Assembly: GCA_020436085.1 (NCBI GenBank)
Contig: JAGQYM010000016.1
Span: 1 to 64,000 of the forward strand
DNA length: 64,000 nucleotides
Direction: 5' to 3'
Source: Cyclobacteriaceae bacterium
GTDB lineage: Bacteria; Bacteroidota; Bacteroidia; Cytophagales; Cyclobacteriaceae
Positions 53,990 through 62,108 of the stretch are shown one piece after another. The translations under genes were made by a program, and so were the position numbers. The stretch's first letter is position 1. Every line of letters begins with the position of its first letter. The notes below the pieces were generated by a model. The model searched no databases. It saw only the letters and a list, made by a program, of their open reading frames with translations, and was not told where the DNA came from.

Positions 53990-56083
53990 ATGAAAGTTAT
54001 TCAACCTGCATTTGTAATCGCTATCGTTTTCAGTATGCTGTCTTGCACTCCATCACAAGACAACAAAACAAAAATTGAATGGGACACGTGGGGTGTACCT
54101 CATGTTACTGCCTCCAACATAGAGGATCTTTTCTATGCACAGGGCTGGGCTGAGATGCACAACCATGCGAACATGATCACCGAGCTGTATGGAAGTGCAA
54201 GAGGAAAAGGTGCAGAGTACTGGGGACAAAGTAGTCTACCGAATGATATTCTTATCCATACGCTTGGACTACCGGAGTTGGCCGATCAATGGGAAAACGA
54301 TCAGGATGAAGAGACCAAAAAAATCTTCGCTGCATTCGTAAGAGGATTGAATGACTACACACAAGCCCATCCTGAGGCTATCGAGGAAAAAAACCAGGTG
54401 GTGCTCCCGCTCACCACGAAAGATGCAAACCTTCATGCGCTTTATGTGATCTTCACCCGCTTTATCGGTGGTGGTGATTTGGGTATGGTGCAGCAATGGA
54501 AAGACATGGGTTCAAATACCTACGCAGTCGGGCCGACACGGTCTGCTTCTGGCAACGCAATGCTGGTTCAGAATCCACATCTGCCTTGGTATCGTGAGTT
54601 CTTGTTTTTCGAATCACAGCTCAACCTCAATGGCAAAAGAATGTACGGCAGCACGCTGGTAGGATTTCCCGGTATTGCCATTGGCTTCAACGAGAACATG
54701 GGATGGAGTCACACGAACAATACGATTGATAACACAGATACCTATGAATTGGAACTGAAGGATGGTGGCTATCTGCTGGATGGTGAAAAGAAGGACTTCA
54801 CTTCGAGCACTAAGACTTTAAAGATCAAACAAGAGGATGGCTCCTTTGCCGATCATGAACTCACTATCGAAAATACCCTTCATGGTCCAGTAGTGAAGAA
54901 GTCAGATCTCAAAGCCCTCGCTATTCGTATGGCAGGCACCGACAGACCCAACATGTTTCAACAGTGGTGGCGCATGATCAACAGCACCAACTTTGACGAG
55001 TTTGAGTCTGCACTGAAGATGGCACAGATTCCTTTTTGGAATGTGATGTATGCCGACAAAGAAAAAAACATCTTCTACTTATTCAACGGGTTAGTTCCGA
55101 AAAGGAGTGAAGGTGATTGGTCATACTGGAACAGAATAATTCCCGGTGGTAAATCAAGCGACATTTGGAATGAGGTGCACGCTTACGAAGACCTGCCGAA
55201 GTTGAAAAACCCGGAGACGGGATGGCTACAGAACGCAAACGATCCTCCCTGGACGAGCACCATCCCTCTGGCTCTGAATCCCAACGACTATCCTCCCTAC
55301 ATGGCTCCGCAGAGTATGCCCTTCAGACCACAACGCGCAGCGAGGATGATGCTCGAGGACTCTTCCATCACTTATGATGAACTTGTGGATTATAAACTTT
55401 CCACTCATTCTGAGTTTGCAGATCGGATCATGGATGATCTGTTTGCCGCCATCGACAAGTCAAATGCTGCTAAAGCGAAAGAAGCGAAAGCAGTGTTGGA
55501 GAAATGGGATCGCAAAGCCGATGCGGATTCTAAAGGCACTGTTCTATTCTATTCCTGGGCAAGGAAGTATCGCATTTCACCGCAAGAAAATTATACAACA
55601 CCGTGGGATATCAATCGTCCTATGGAGACACCCGATGGGCTTGCCGACCCTAAGAGAGCCGTTGACTTACTAGTTGAGGCTGCCAATGAAGTTGAGAAAA
55701 CGTTTGGATCATTGGATGTGGCCTGGGGTGACTACTATCGAATTGCGTATGCGGGCAAAGACCTTCCAGCCAATGGCATCGATGGCGCGATGGGAGTGTT
55801 CAGGGTGGCTTGGCCTGGTGGCGGAGATGAAAAGCATAGCTATGTTGGGGGAGGTGACTCATGGGTAGGTGTGATTGAATTTGGCGATGAGCCGAAAGCA
55901 AAAGTATTGCTTAGCTATGGCAATTCCACCCAAAAAACTTCACCACACTTTGGCGATCAACTTGAACTGTTTTCCAAAAAGGAACTTCGTGACGCATGGT
56001 TCACGGAAGAAGAAGTGAAGGTACATACCGAAAAGGTTGAAGTGCTCACGGAAAATGGTTTTGTTGAAGAGCAGAACAACTAA
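53990..56083 (+). CDS. Penicillin acylase family (S45) Ntn-hydrolase lipoprotein
   Basis: From ATG 53990 the protein has 697 residues and a lipoprotein signal ending MLSC (Cys19). The frame starts at 53945, but the lipobox sets the start. S45 members are made as one chain and cut autocatalytically before a Ser; the conserved GSNTYAVGPTRSASGNAMLVQNPHLPW region places this Ser at about residue 175. The large beta chain follows, with NTIDNTDTYEL and the Asn/Arg-rich ends of the family. Members cleave penicillins, acyl-homoserine lactones or other amides; the real substrate is unknown. The next gene starts 3 bp after its stop. Confidence 0.9.
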   Translation: MKVIQPAFVIAIVFSMLSCTPSQDNKTKIEWDTWGVPHVTASNIEDLFYAQGWAEMHNHANMITELYGSARGKGAEYWGQSSLPNDILIHTLGLPELADQWENDQDEETKKIFAAFVRGLNDYTQAHPEAIEEKNQVVLPLTTKDANLHALYVIFTRFIGGGDLGMVQQWKDMGSNTYAVGPTRSASGNAMLVQNPHLPWYREFLFFESQLNLNGKRMYGSTLVGFPGIAIGFNENMGWSHTNNTIDNTDTYELELKDGGYLLDGEKKDFTSSTKTLKIKQEDGSFADHELTIENTLHGPVVKKSDLKALAIRMAGTDRPNMFQQWWRMINSTNFDEFESALKMAQIPFWNVMYADKEKNIFYLFNGLVPKRSEGDWSYWNRIIPGGKSSDIWNEVHAYEDLPKLKNPETGWLQNANDPPWTSTIPLALNPNDYPPYMAPQSMPFRPQRAARMMLEDSSITYDELVDYKLSTHSEFADRIMDDLFAAIDKSNAAKAKEAKAVLEKWDRKADADSKGTVLFYSWARKYRISPQENYTTPWDINRPMETPDGLADPKRAVDLLVEAANEVEKTFGSLDVAWGDYYRIAYAGKDLPANGIDGAMGVFRVAWPGGGDEKHSYVGGGDSWVGVIEFGDEPKAKVLLSYGNSTQKTSPHFGDQLELFSKKELRDAWFTEEEVKVHTEKVEVLTENGFVEEQNN

Positions 56084-56086
56084 TCA

Positions 56087-57181
56087 TTGTCTCCACGACT
56101 CAGACGTAATCTTGCGCGCACCATTCCCTTTGCTATCATCTGGGTAGTGACAGGGTGGGTGTTTCTAGCGGTAGAGATGGCGGCCATGGGCGGTGTAGAT
56201 CCCACCTTGCCGACAGCCATAAGACTGGATTGGTCTATCTTCATTTTTGCGACAATCGCAGTGGCCTTTGTTGGATTACTCATAGGCACTCTTGAGATGG
56301 TTGTACTTGCGGGACTCTTCAGCCAACATAGCTTCGCGAAAAAGATCATTTATAAGTTCTTGTTCTACCTCGCGGTGATGTTCATCATTACTGCAATCAC
56401 ATTTCCCATCGCAGCAAGTATGGAGACAGGCTTGTCACTACTTGATTCACAAGTATGGAAACGCTTCGAAGAGTTTGTTTTCAGTATAACTTTCGCGAGC
56501 ACGATGTTGCAGATGGGCTTTTCGCTGATACTGTGCCTTATATATTCAGGTATAAGCGAAAATCTTGGGCATTCAGTGCTCTCCAATTTCTTCACTGGAA
56601 AATATCATTCTCCGAAGGAAGAGGAAAGGGTGTTTATGTTTCTTGACATGAAAGACTCCACCACTGCGGCAGAGAAACTAGGACACATTCGATATTTCGA
56701 CTTGCTCAAAGATTACTATGCTGATCTTTCTGATTCAATTATCGACTATGAAGGCGAGGTTTATCAGTACATCGGTGACGAGATTGTCATCTCGTGGAGT
56801 CTTCAAAAGGGCATAAGCAAAAACAATTGTGTGCATTGCTTCTTCTCGATGAAAGCTGATCTTCAGAAAAGAGCCTCTTATTATGAAGATAAGTATGGTT
56901 TCATACCAGCATTCAAAGCGGGCCTTCACTTTGGCCACGTCACAACAGGGGAGATTGGTGCATTAAAAAAGGAAATAATCTTCACAGGCGATATCTTGAA
57001 TACCACCGCCAGGATTCAAGGATTGTGTAATCAATACGACTCGGATTTGTTAATGTCTGCTGAGTTATACGAAAGGCTTTCCCTTACGGGTAATTTTATC
57101 ATTCACCCGCTAGGGAAAGCTGAACTTAAAGGCAAGTCGGAATTGGTTGAATTAGTTTCCGTGAGCCGAGTGGAAGGCTAG
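56087..57181 (+). CDS. Membrane-anchored class III nucleotidyl cyclase
   Basis: The protein has 364 residues and starts at TTG 56087, 3 bp after the acylase stop. The first 165 residues contain about four transmembrane helices. The C-terminal class III cyclase domain carries the metal-binding Asp in FLDMKDSTTAA and GDEIVISW, and the NTTARIQ segment that supplies catalytic Asn/Arg. The active site seems complete, so cAMP or cGMP production is likely; the base-selecting residues cannot be judged confidently. No ATG lies upstream in frame before the first helix. Its stop overlaps that of the convergent DoxX gene (CTAG at 57178-57181). Confidence 0.88.
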   Translation: MSPRLRRNLARTIPFAIIWVVTGWVFLAVEMAAMGGVDPTLPTAIRLDWSIFIFATIAVAFVGLLIGTLEMVVLAGLFSQHSFAKKIIYKFLFYLAVMFIITAITFPIAASMETGLSLLDSQVWKRFEEFVFSITFASTMLQMGFSLILCLIYSGISENLGHSVLSNFFTGKYHSPKEEERVFMFLDMKDSTTAAEKLGHIRYFDLLKDYYADLSDSIIDYEGEVYQYIGDEIVISWSLQKGISKNNCVHCFFSMKADLQKRASYYEDKYGFIPAFKAGLHFGHVTTGEIGALKKEIIFTGDILNTTARIQGLCNQYDSDLLMSAELYERLSLTGNFIIHPLGKAELKGKSELVELVSVSRVEG

Positions 57182-57705
57182 ATTGGAAACTGACAAAAAC
57201 CCAATGCAGTAAGTACCACGACAGACCCGTTGACCAACACCATTCCGACCTTTGACTTCTGTAAATAATAATCCACAGACCAGCGGCCACCACCCGTTGT
57301 GATGAGAGAAATGGCCATACCTACCCACAACAAAAAGAATTCGTAGCCTTCACCTGCTTGATTGCCAAACCAGTTCATAAAGAAGCCATTAGGCAAGTGT
57401 GTGCTGAACACAATGCCCGCGGCCAAACCAACGAACAAGGCAGACAAGAACCGGGTAGTCACGCCCAGGAGCAACATGAGTGCTCCAAAAAATTCCAGCA
57501 GGATGATAAACAAACCCAGTGCCCAGGGGAGACCGACAGTATCAGTGAAGTAGCCCATGGTTCCTTCAAAGCCGTATCCACCAAACCAGCCGAACAACTT
57601 TTGTGCACCATGCGCCATGATCACAACCGAAAGAAATGCTCTCAACAATAAGGGAGAGAGTGATTCAGACAAACCAAACAATGATGTTTTCATAATCGTA
57701 TTCAT
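57178..57705 (-). CDS. DoxX-family membrane protein
   Basis: The 175-residue protein has four helices typical of DoxX (LLLRAFLSVVIMAHGAQKLFGWFGGYG, LGLFIILLEFFGALMLLLG, FLSALFVGLAAGIVFSTHL, FFLLWVGMAISLITTGGG). Such proteins are associated with redox or stress adaptation (DoxX/DoxD or MPO1-related) and can form electron-handling complexes; this one has no visible catalytic motif. Three bp upstream lies a SnoaL-like gene, and next to that a Crp/Fnr regulator, forming a small cluster. Confidence 0.85.
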   Translation of the reverse strand: MNTIMKTSLFGLSESLSPLLLRAFLSVVIMAHGAQKLFGWFGGYGFEGTMGYFTDTVGLPWALGLFIILLEFFGALMLLLGVTTRFLSALFVGLAAGIVFSTHLPNGFFMNWFGNQAGEGYEFFLLWVGMAISLITTGGGRWSVDYYLQKSKVGMVLVNGSVVVLTALGFCQFPI

Positions 57706-57708
57706 TAT

Positions 57709-58062
57709 TTAGTTGCCGTAGAAAAATTGTTCTTTCACAATCTTGCCGTTCTTCCATTCCTGAACGGACACCTGGGTGTAGTTTCTTTCACCCCATTCTT
57801 TGTGCGTGTAGTCATACTGCCATTGTACCATGGTTACATCTTCACCTACGGTCACTTTCAAAGGCTTTGCACTTCTGAAAGAAGTAACAGACGAAAAGAA
57901 TTCTTCTTCGCGTTTCCTGTTTGCATCTTTCCCTACGGTAGGTGCGTTGTCATTCTCTTGCATTACCACGTCTTCATGATAATACTTTTCAAATGCTTCC
58001 ATTGCTTTTCCCTGGATCACCAGGTCATTTAAATCGCTTAGTTTTTCAAGTAGTTTTACCAT
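57709..58062 (-). CDS. SnoaL-like (NTF2-fold) protein
   Basis: From ATG 58062 the protein has 117 residues with the NTF2/SnoaL fold: helices in MVKLLEKLSDLNDLVIQGKAMEAFEKYY, then strands in HEDVVMQENDN, VTVGEDVTMVQWQYDY and YTQVSVQEWKNGKIVKEQF. Proteins of this family can be isomerases or binding proteins; no catalytic assignment is possible. The frame opens upstream at 58125 but the longer form has no additional fold elements. It is 3 bp from the DoxX gene and downstream of a Crp/Fnr gene across a region with a dyad (58163-58178). Confidence 0.8.
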   Translation of the reverse strand: MVKLLEKLSDLNDLVIQGKAMEAFEKYYHEDVVMQENDNAPTVGKDANRKREEEFFSSVTSFRSAKPLKVTVGEDVTMVQWQYDYTHKEWGERNYTQVSVQEWKNGKIVKEQFFYGN

Positions 58063-58162
58063 AACATTTTGTTTTAAAATTGTTAGGCAAAGGTCATCCG
58101 CTGCCTGCCGCTGGGCGACAAACAAGATTAAAAACGAAGGTTGAAGTGGGTTAAGAAGGGAT

Positions 58163-58178
58163 GTTAATCTAGTTTAAC
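58163..58178 (-). promoter_or_regulatory. Crp/Fnr-like dyad upstream of the SnoaL-DoxX genes
   Basis: GTTAATCTAGTTTAAC is an inverted repeat with arms GTTAA and TTAAC. It lies about 100 bp upstream of the SnoaL ATG and 1 bp beyond the stop of the Crp/Fnr gene. The 16-bp size and the arms resemble Crp/Fnr-type boxes such as those of the PrfA class (TTAACA..TGTTAA). The binding protein is inferred. Confidence 0.4.
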
Positions 58179-58179
58179 A

Positions 58180-58764
58180 TCATTGATCTGAGATCAGCTG
58201 GCTTCTCACTTTGCTTAGAAATTCTTTCGTCATTCCAAGATAAGAAGCGATCATGTACTGGGGCACGCGCTGCTCGATGGCAGGGTATTGTTTGCGAAAC
58301 TCCAGGTAACGTTCCTTGGCAGAAAGGCTGTAGTTTCTCACGATTCTTCGCTCGGAGGCTACAAATGCTTTTTGAATGATGATCCTGAAAAACCGTTCCA
58401 ACTTCGGTATCTTTTCATACAACTGTTCCAGATTCTCAAAGGGAAACTGAACAACTTCCGTGGCTTCAAGGCATTGCACATTATAAAATGCCGGAGTCTG
58501 TGACAGGTAACTTCCCAGATCAGATATCCACCAGTTTTCGATGGCAAACATTACAATATGCTCTTGCCCTTCCTTGTCAACATGAAAGGTGCGGGCACAT
58601 CCGCTTAGCACAAAGTTTTCAAAACGACACACATCGCCTTGCTGTACGATGAACTGGTTTTTTAGATACTTCCTCACCGTAACCTGACTGGCCAAAATAC
58701 CTTTCTCTTCCTCCGTCAAGTCAACGAAGCGGTTAATGTAGGTAAAGAGGGGATCGATATTCAT
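58180..58764 (-). CDS. Crp/Fnr-family transcriptional regulator
   Basis: From ATG 58764 the protein has 194 residues. A cyclic-nucleotide-binding-type domain (about 10-125) contains FIVQQGDVCRFENFVLSG and an ATEVVQFPFENLEQLYE helix; the C-terminal HTH is at about 145-194 (IASYLGMTKEFLSKVRSQL). The cAMP phosphate-binding Arg-Ser motif (RxSxA) is not obvious, so it may sense something else. The frame extends to 58800, but the first 12 residues are not family-like. Downstream on the same strand are SnoaL and DoxX genes. Confidence 0.88.
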   Translation of the reverse strand: MNIDPLFTYINRFVDLTEEEKGILASQVTVRKYLKNQFIVQQGDVCRFENFVLSGCARTFHVDKEGQEHIVMFAIENWWISDLGSYLSQTPAFYNVQCLEATEVVQFPFENLEQLYEKIPKLERFFRIIIQKAFVASERRIVRNYSLSAKERYLEFRKQYPAIEQRVPQYMIASYLGMTKEFLSKVRSQLISDQ

Positions 58765-58875
58765 GGGATCAAAACTTTGGCTCACCAGAAGCGCACCCAA
58801 AAATACAGGAAAAGAGGCAAGAGCCGTTGAGGCTAAAAGCCTTTATATCCAGCATCACTTTCACTACTTTGAGGG

Positions 58876-59907
58876 ATGCTCTGTTTAAAAGTTAAAGGAA
58901 GACCAGTGTCACTAGCTGCCACCATGCTATTGGCACTAGTGATAGTCGCCTGCAAGAAAACAAATAACCCACGGGCGGAAGAAACCGGACCTGCAGGAAT
59001 GGTACTCATCCCCGGAGGCAGCTATACGATGGGAGGCCGATCCGAACAAGCGGATAGGGATGAGTTTCCACGCCACCAGGAAGAAATCAGCTCTTTCTAC
59101 ATGGATGCCACTGAAGTGACCAACGCGCAGTTTAAAAAATTTGTAGACGCTACCGGTTATGTCACGGTTGCAGAGAAAGACATCGACTGGGAAGAGTTAA
59201 GAAGGCAAGTGCCGCCCGGCACACCCAAGCCTCCGGACAGCGTGCTGGTGGCGGGCTCTTTGGTATTCAAGCAAACGACTACAGCAGTCAACCTCAACGA
59301 CTATTCACAGTGGTGGAGCTGGACCATCGGTGCGAATTGGCAACACCCCGAAGGGCCTGATTCGAACATTGACAACCGAATGAGCCATCCCGTTGTGCAT
59401 ATCGCATGGACAGATGCGAAAGCTTATGCCGAATGGGCAGGCAAACGACTACCCACAGAAGCCGAGTGGGAGTGGGCAGCGGCAAGTGGATCATCGGATG
59501 TGGTGTATCCCTGGGGCAATGAACCAGCAGCAAACTCCGCCAGCAAGGCCAACTTCTGGCAAGGAGGATTTCCTTATGAAAATCTGTTGGAGGATGGATT
59601 CTTTGCTACTTCACCCGTAAAGTCATTTCCTCCAAACAAGTTTGGACTTTACGATATGGCGGGCAACGTGTGGGAGTGGTGCGAGGACATCTATCACAAT
59701 CGGGGATATGTAGAGATGCCTGAAGATCAGTTGCCACAGTCACGCAATGGATTTGCAGCTACCGCTGAAAGAGTAATGCGTGGCGGTTCGTTCCTGTGCA
59801 ACGACTCCTATTGCAGTGGCTACCGCGTGTCGAGAAGGATGGGTTCCAGCACGGACTCCGGTCATAACCACGCAGGCTTTCGTTGTGTAAAAGACATCTC
59901 CAAGTAG
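58876..59907 (+). CDS. Exported formylglycine-generating-enzyme (SUMF1/FGE) family protein
   Basis: The protein has 343 residues. A lipoprotein-type signal (MLLALVIVAC, Cys26) predicts export. The FGE-sulfatase fold spans about 40-340, with MVLIPGGSYTMGG, MDATEVTNAQFKKFV, RLPTEAEWEWAA, YDMAGNVWEWCED and RVMRGGSFLCNDSYCSGYR. The last motif contains Cys308 and Cys313 (C-x4-C), in the position of the catalytic cysteine pair of true FGE, which oxidises the sulfatase cysteine to formylglycine. Many other SUMF1-fold lipoproteins lack that pair. No sulfatase gene is adjacent. ATG 58924 is a plausible later start. Confidence 0.88.
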   Translation: MLCLKVKGRPVSLAATMLLALVIVACKKTNNPRAEETGPAGMVLIPGGSYTMGGRSEQADRDEFPRHQEEISSFYMDATEVTNAQFKKFVDATGYVTVAEKDIDWEELRRQVPPGTPKPPDSVLVAGSLVFKQTTTAVNLNDYSQWWSWTIGANWQHPEGPDSNIDNRMSHPVVHIAWTDAKAYAEWAGKRLPTEAEWEWAAASGSSDVVYPWGNEPAANSASKANFWQGGFPYENLLEDGFFATSPVKSFPPNKFGLYDMAGNVWEWCEDIYHNRGYVEMPEDQLPQSRNGFAATAERVMRGGSFLCNDSYCSGYRVSRRMGSSTDSGHNHAGFRCVKDISK

Positions 59908-59933
59908 TATCAAAGACATCAAGTATACAGTAT

Positions 59934-61361
59934 ATGAAAAAACTATTTCTTCTCATTTTATTTGTTGGATTAGGGACACAACTTATTGCCCAACACCGTT
60001 ACCAAAGCGATTTCACTAAAGAAGAACTTACTCAACGCAGGAATAGAATTCTCGATTACATCGGTGACAATGCTGTGGCCGTTCTTCAGAGTGCTGGAGG
60101 TATACCCGGTTTCAGCGTCTTCCGTCAATCCAACAACTTCTATTACCTAACGGGGTTGGAGACAGCCCACGCTTACGTGCTCATGAATGGCAAGAACCGA
60201 TTTACCACTATCTACTTGCCACATCGCGATGAGGGGATGGAAAAAAGCCAGGGAAAGGTGTTGTCTGCCGAGGACGAAGAAATTGTAAAGCAATTGACAG
60301 GTGCTGACAGGGTGAGAGGCTATGAATTTCTGTCGACTGACCTCGTAGGCTCCGGACTGATCAAGACGCCTTACCCCAAAGTGTATACTGACTTCAGTCC
60401 TGCTGAAATCGGCAACGACAGTCGTGACGAACTGTTACACGGCCAGGCAAGAGTTGCTGCTGACCCCTGGGACGGAGCACCATCACGTGAAGCCCGATTT
60501 ATTGAAAAGTTGCACGAGCGTTTTCCTCAGTTTGAGGTGATCGACCTTTCTCCAGTGCTTGATTCCATGAGGCTGATCAAAAGTGCAAAAGAAATAGAAC
60601 TGATACGCGAGGCTACAAGAATTGCAGGCCTTGGCATCATGGAAGCCATGCGGTCTACCAAACCGGGTGTGTACGAATACCAGTTGGATGCTGCTGCGCG
60701 ATACATCTTTCTGTTGCAAGGCGCGAGGGGCGATGCTTATGCATCAATTATCGGTGGTGGCACCAATGCTTACTATGGCCATTACTTTCATAAAACGGAT
60801 GTACTAAAAGACGGTGATCTGGTTCTCATGGATTACGCACCTGACTACCGCTACTACACCAGTGATGTGACACGGATTTGGCCGGTAAATGGAAAGTTCA
60901 ATGCAGAGCAAAAGGAACTTTACAATTTCATCATAGCATACCGTGATGCCCTTTTCAAGTATATCAAACCAGGCGTAACATCTAACGAAGTGCTGGATGG
61001 AGCCGCAGCTGATATGAAGGAATACCTGAAAGGCAAGAAGTTCGTAAAGCCTGCTCATCTCAAAGCCGTGCAAGAGGGAATCCTCTTTAGAGGGCACTTT
61101 CAGCATCCGGTGGGAATGGCCGTGCACGATGTCGGGCGTGTAGGAGGTGTGAAGCTACAACCCGGCATGGTCTTTACCATCGACCCCATGATCTGGATCC
61201 ATGAAGAACGGCTCTATGTTCGTATTGAGGACGTGGCTCTCGTCACTGACACGGGAGTTGAAAATCTAAGCGCCTTTGTTCCCACCAAGCTGGAGGATGT
61301 GGAAGCGATGATTAAGGAAAAGGGGTTAACTGAGATAAGGCCGGTGGTGGAGTTGAAATAA
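59934..61361 (+). CDS. Exported Xaa-Pro aminopeptidase (M24B)
   Basis: From ATG 59934 the protein has 475 residues with a signal peptide (MKKLFLLILFVGLGTQLIAQ). An N-terminal aminopeptidase P domain (about 25-180, LTQRRNRILDYIG, SNNFYYLTGL) precedes the pita-bread M24 domain. The five metal ligands are seen in LMDYAPDYRYYTSDVTR (two Asp), HPVGMAVHD (His) and WIHEERLYVRIEDVALV (two Glu). It removes N-terminal residues ahead of proline. The frame starts upstream at 59883, but that extension lacks the signal peptide. A tandem-repeat array begins about 20 bp after its stop. Confidence 0.92.
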   Translation: MKKLFLLILFVGLGTQLIAQHRYQSDFTKEELTQRRNRILDYIGDNAVAVLQSAGGIPGFSVFRQSNNFYYLTGLETAHAYVLMNGKNRFTTIYLPHRDEGMEKSQGKVLSAEDEEIVKQLTGADRVRGYEFLSTDLVGSGLIKTPYPKVYTDFSPAEIGNDSRDELLHGQARVAADPWDGAPSREARFIEKLHERFPQFEVIDLSPVLDSMRLIKSAKEIELIREATRIAGLGIMEAMRSTKPGVYEYQLDAAARYIFLLQGARGDAYASIIGGGTNAYYGHYFHKTDVLKDGDLVLMDYAPDYRYYTSDVTRIWPVNGKFNAEQKELYNFIIAYRDALFKYIKPGVTSNEVLDGAAADMKEYLKGKKFVKPAHLKAVQEGILFRGHFQHPVGMAVHDVGRVGGVKLQPGMVFTIDPMIWIHEERLYVRIEDVALVTDTGVENLSAFVPTKLEDVEAMIKEKGLTEIRPVVELK

Positions 61362-61382
61362 TCTATCGATAGCCACCCAACT

Positions 61383-61917
61383 TTTTCCTGGCGCATTTCA
61401 GGATAGGCCTTGGTACAAACAAGGATTGTATGCCGCACTTTATGACATGCCCATGCACAAATAAGAATTGTGTGGATACACTTTAGGGGCAGTCTCTTTA
61501 TCTCTACACCCTGGCCGTTTACAATCAACAGTTGCCTGTTGCACTTCATGACTTGTCTCTTTACCAGAAAGAATTGCCTGTGTGTAGTTTAAGGGTAGCC
61601 TCTTGCGCTTTACACCCTGGCTCTATAGGTTTTACCCTTGGCACCCTACACTGCAAGACCTGAGAGCGTAAACTTCAGACATGGTAGGGTATAGTTTACA
61701 CCTTGTCACCATTTTTTTAAGAATTAGTACCCTCCATTGTAAGACCTGATACCATACAATCTCACCCCTGAGTGCATGTGGAGCAAGATACGCCACCGTC
61801 AGTTTTAGTCCTGGTACCATGCGCTTTCAGATATGCCACCGGATATCCAAGACCTGGCACCCTATGTTGCTTGACATGGCACCAAATTTTGCTGACATGG
61901 TAGGAGAATCATTATTT
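61383..61917. repeat. Degenerate tandem array of 21/22-bp units (about 25 units)
   Basis: Units begin near 61383, 61404, 61425, 61446, 61467, 61488, 61510, 61531, 61552, 61573, 61594, 61616, 61637, 61659, 61680, 61702, 61723, 61745, 61767, 61789, 61810, 61832, 61853, 61875 and 61896. Their lengths are 21 or 22 bp, mean 21.4. The commonest core is CMTGGYACCMTA, a near-palindrome around GGYACC, and most units end in AAGA, CAGA or TGA. In the first half a five-unit block of 106 bp (61404-61509) is duplicated as 61510-61615 with 66 of 106 matches in my hand alignment. The period is not a multiple of three and no coding potential follows it. Confidence 0.8.
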
Positions 61918-62108
61918 CAGATTAAAAAGTAATCGGAACCCCCGTGAAACAATCCCCAAAAGGGTGAGTCTGAACCACGAAGATGGGGCTAGCTAGTTAT
62001 CGCCTCAACACCTGATTAATAGCACTTCACCCAAATTGCCTTCATAACCCTTCGATACTAATTCAGATCATCCGTTTTTCGAGTGATTAAGGTGATAACG
62101 AAAAACTA
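61918..62108. other. Remainder of the intergenic region, nothing recognised
   Basis: This 191-bp stretch follows the array and precedes the acyltransferase gene. I see no open frame with a credible start, no terminator and no convincing promoter. It contains C- and A-rich tracts only. Confidence 0.5.

Noticed and set aside
61214..61820. Open frames on the minus strand (61214-61549 and 61632-61820)
   Set aside because: They coincide with the antisense of the aminopeptidase gene and with the degenerate array. The 21/22-bp period is not a multiple of three, so they are by-products of it.
61383..61917. CRISPR array or coding repeats
   Set aside because: Units are contiguous, all diverged and 21-22 bp long, with no identical direct repeats separated by unique spacers and no cas genes.
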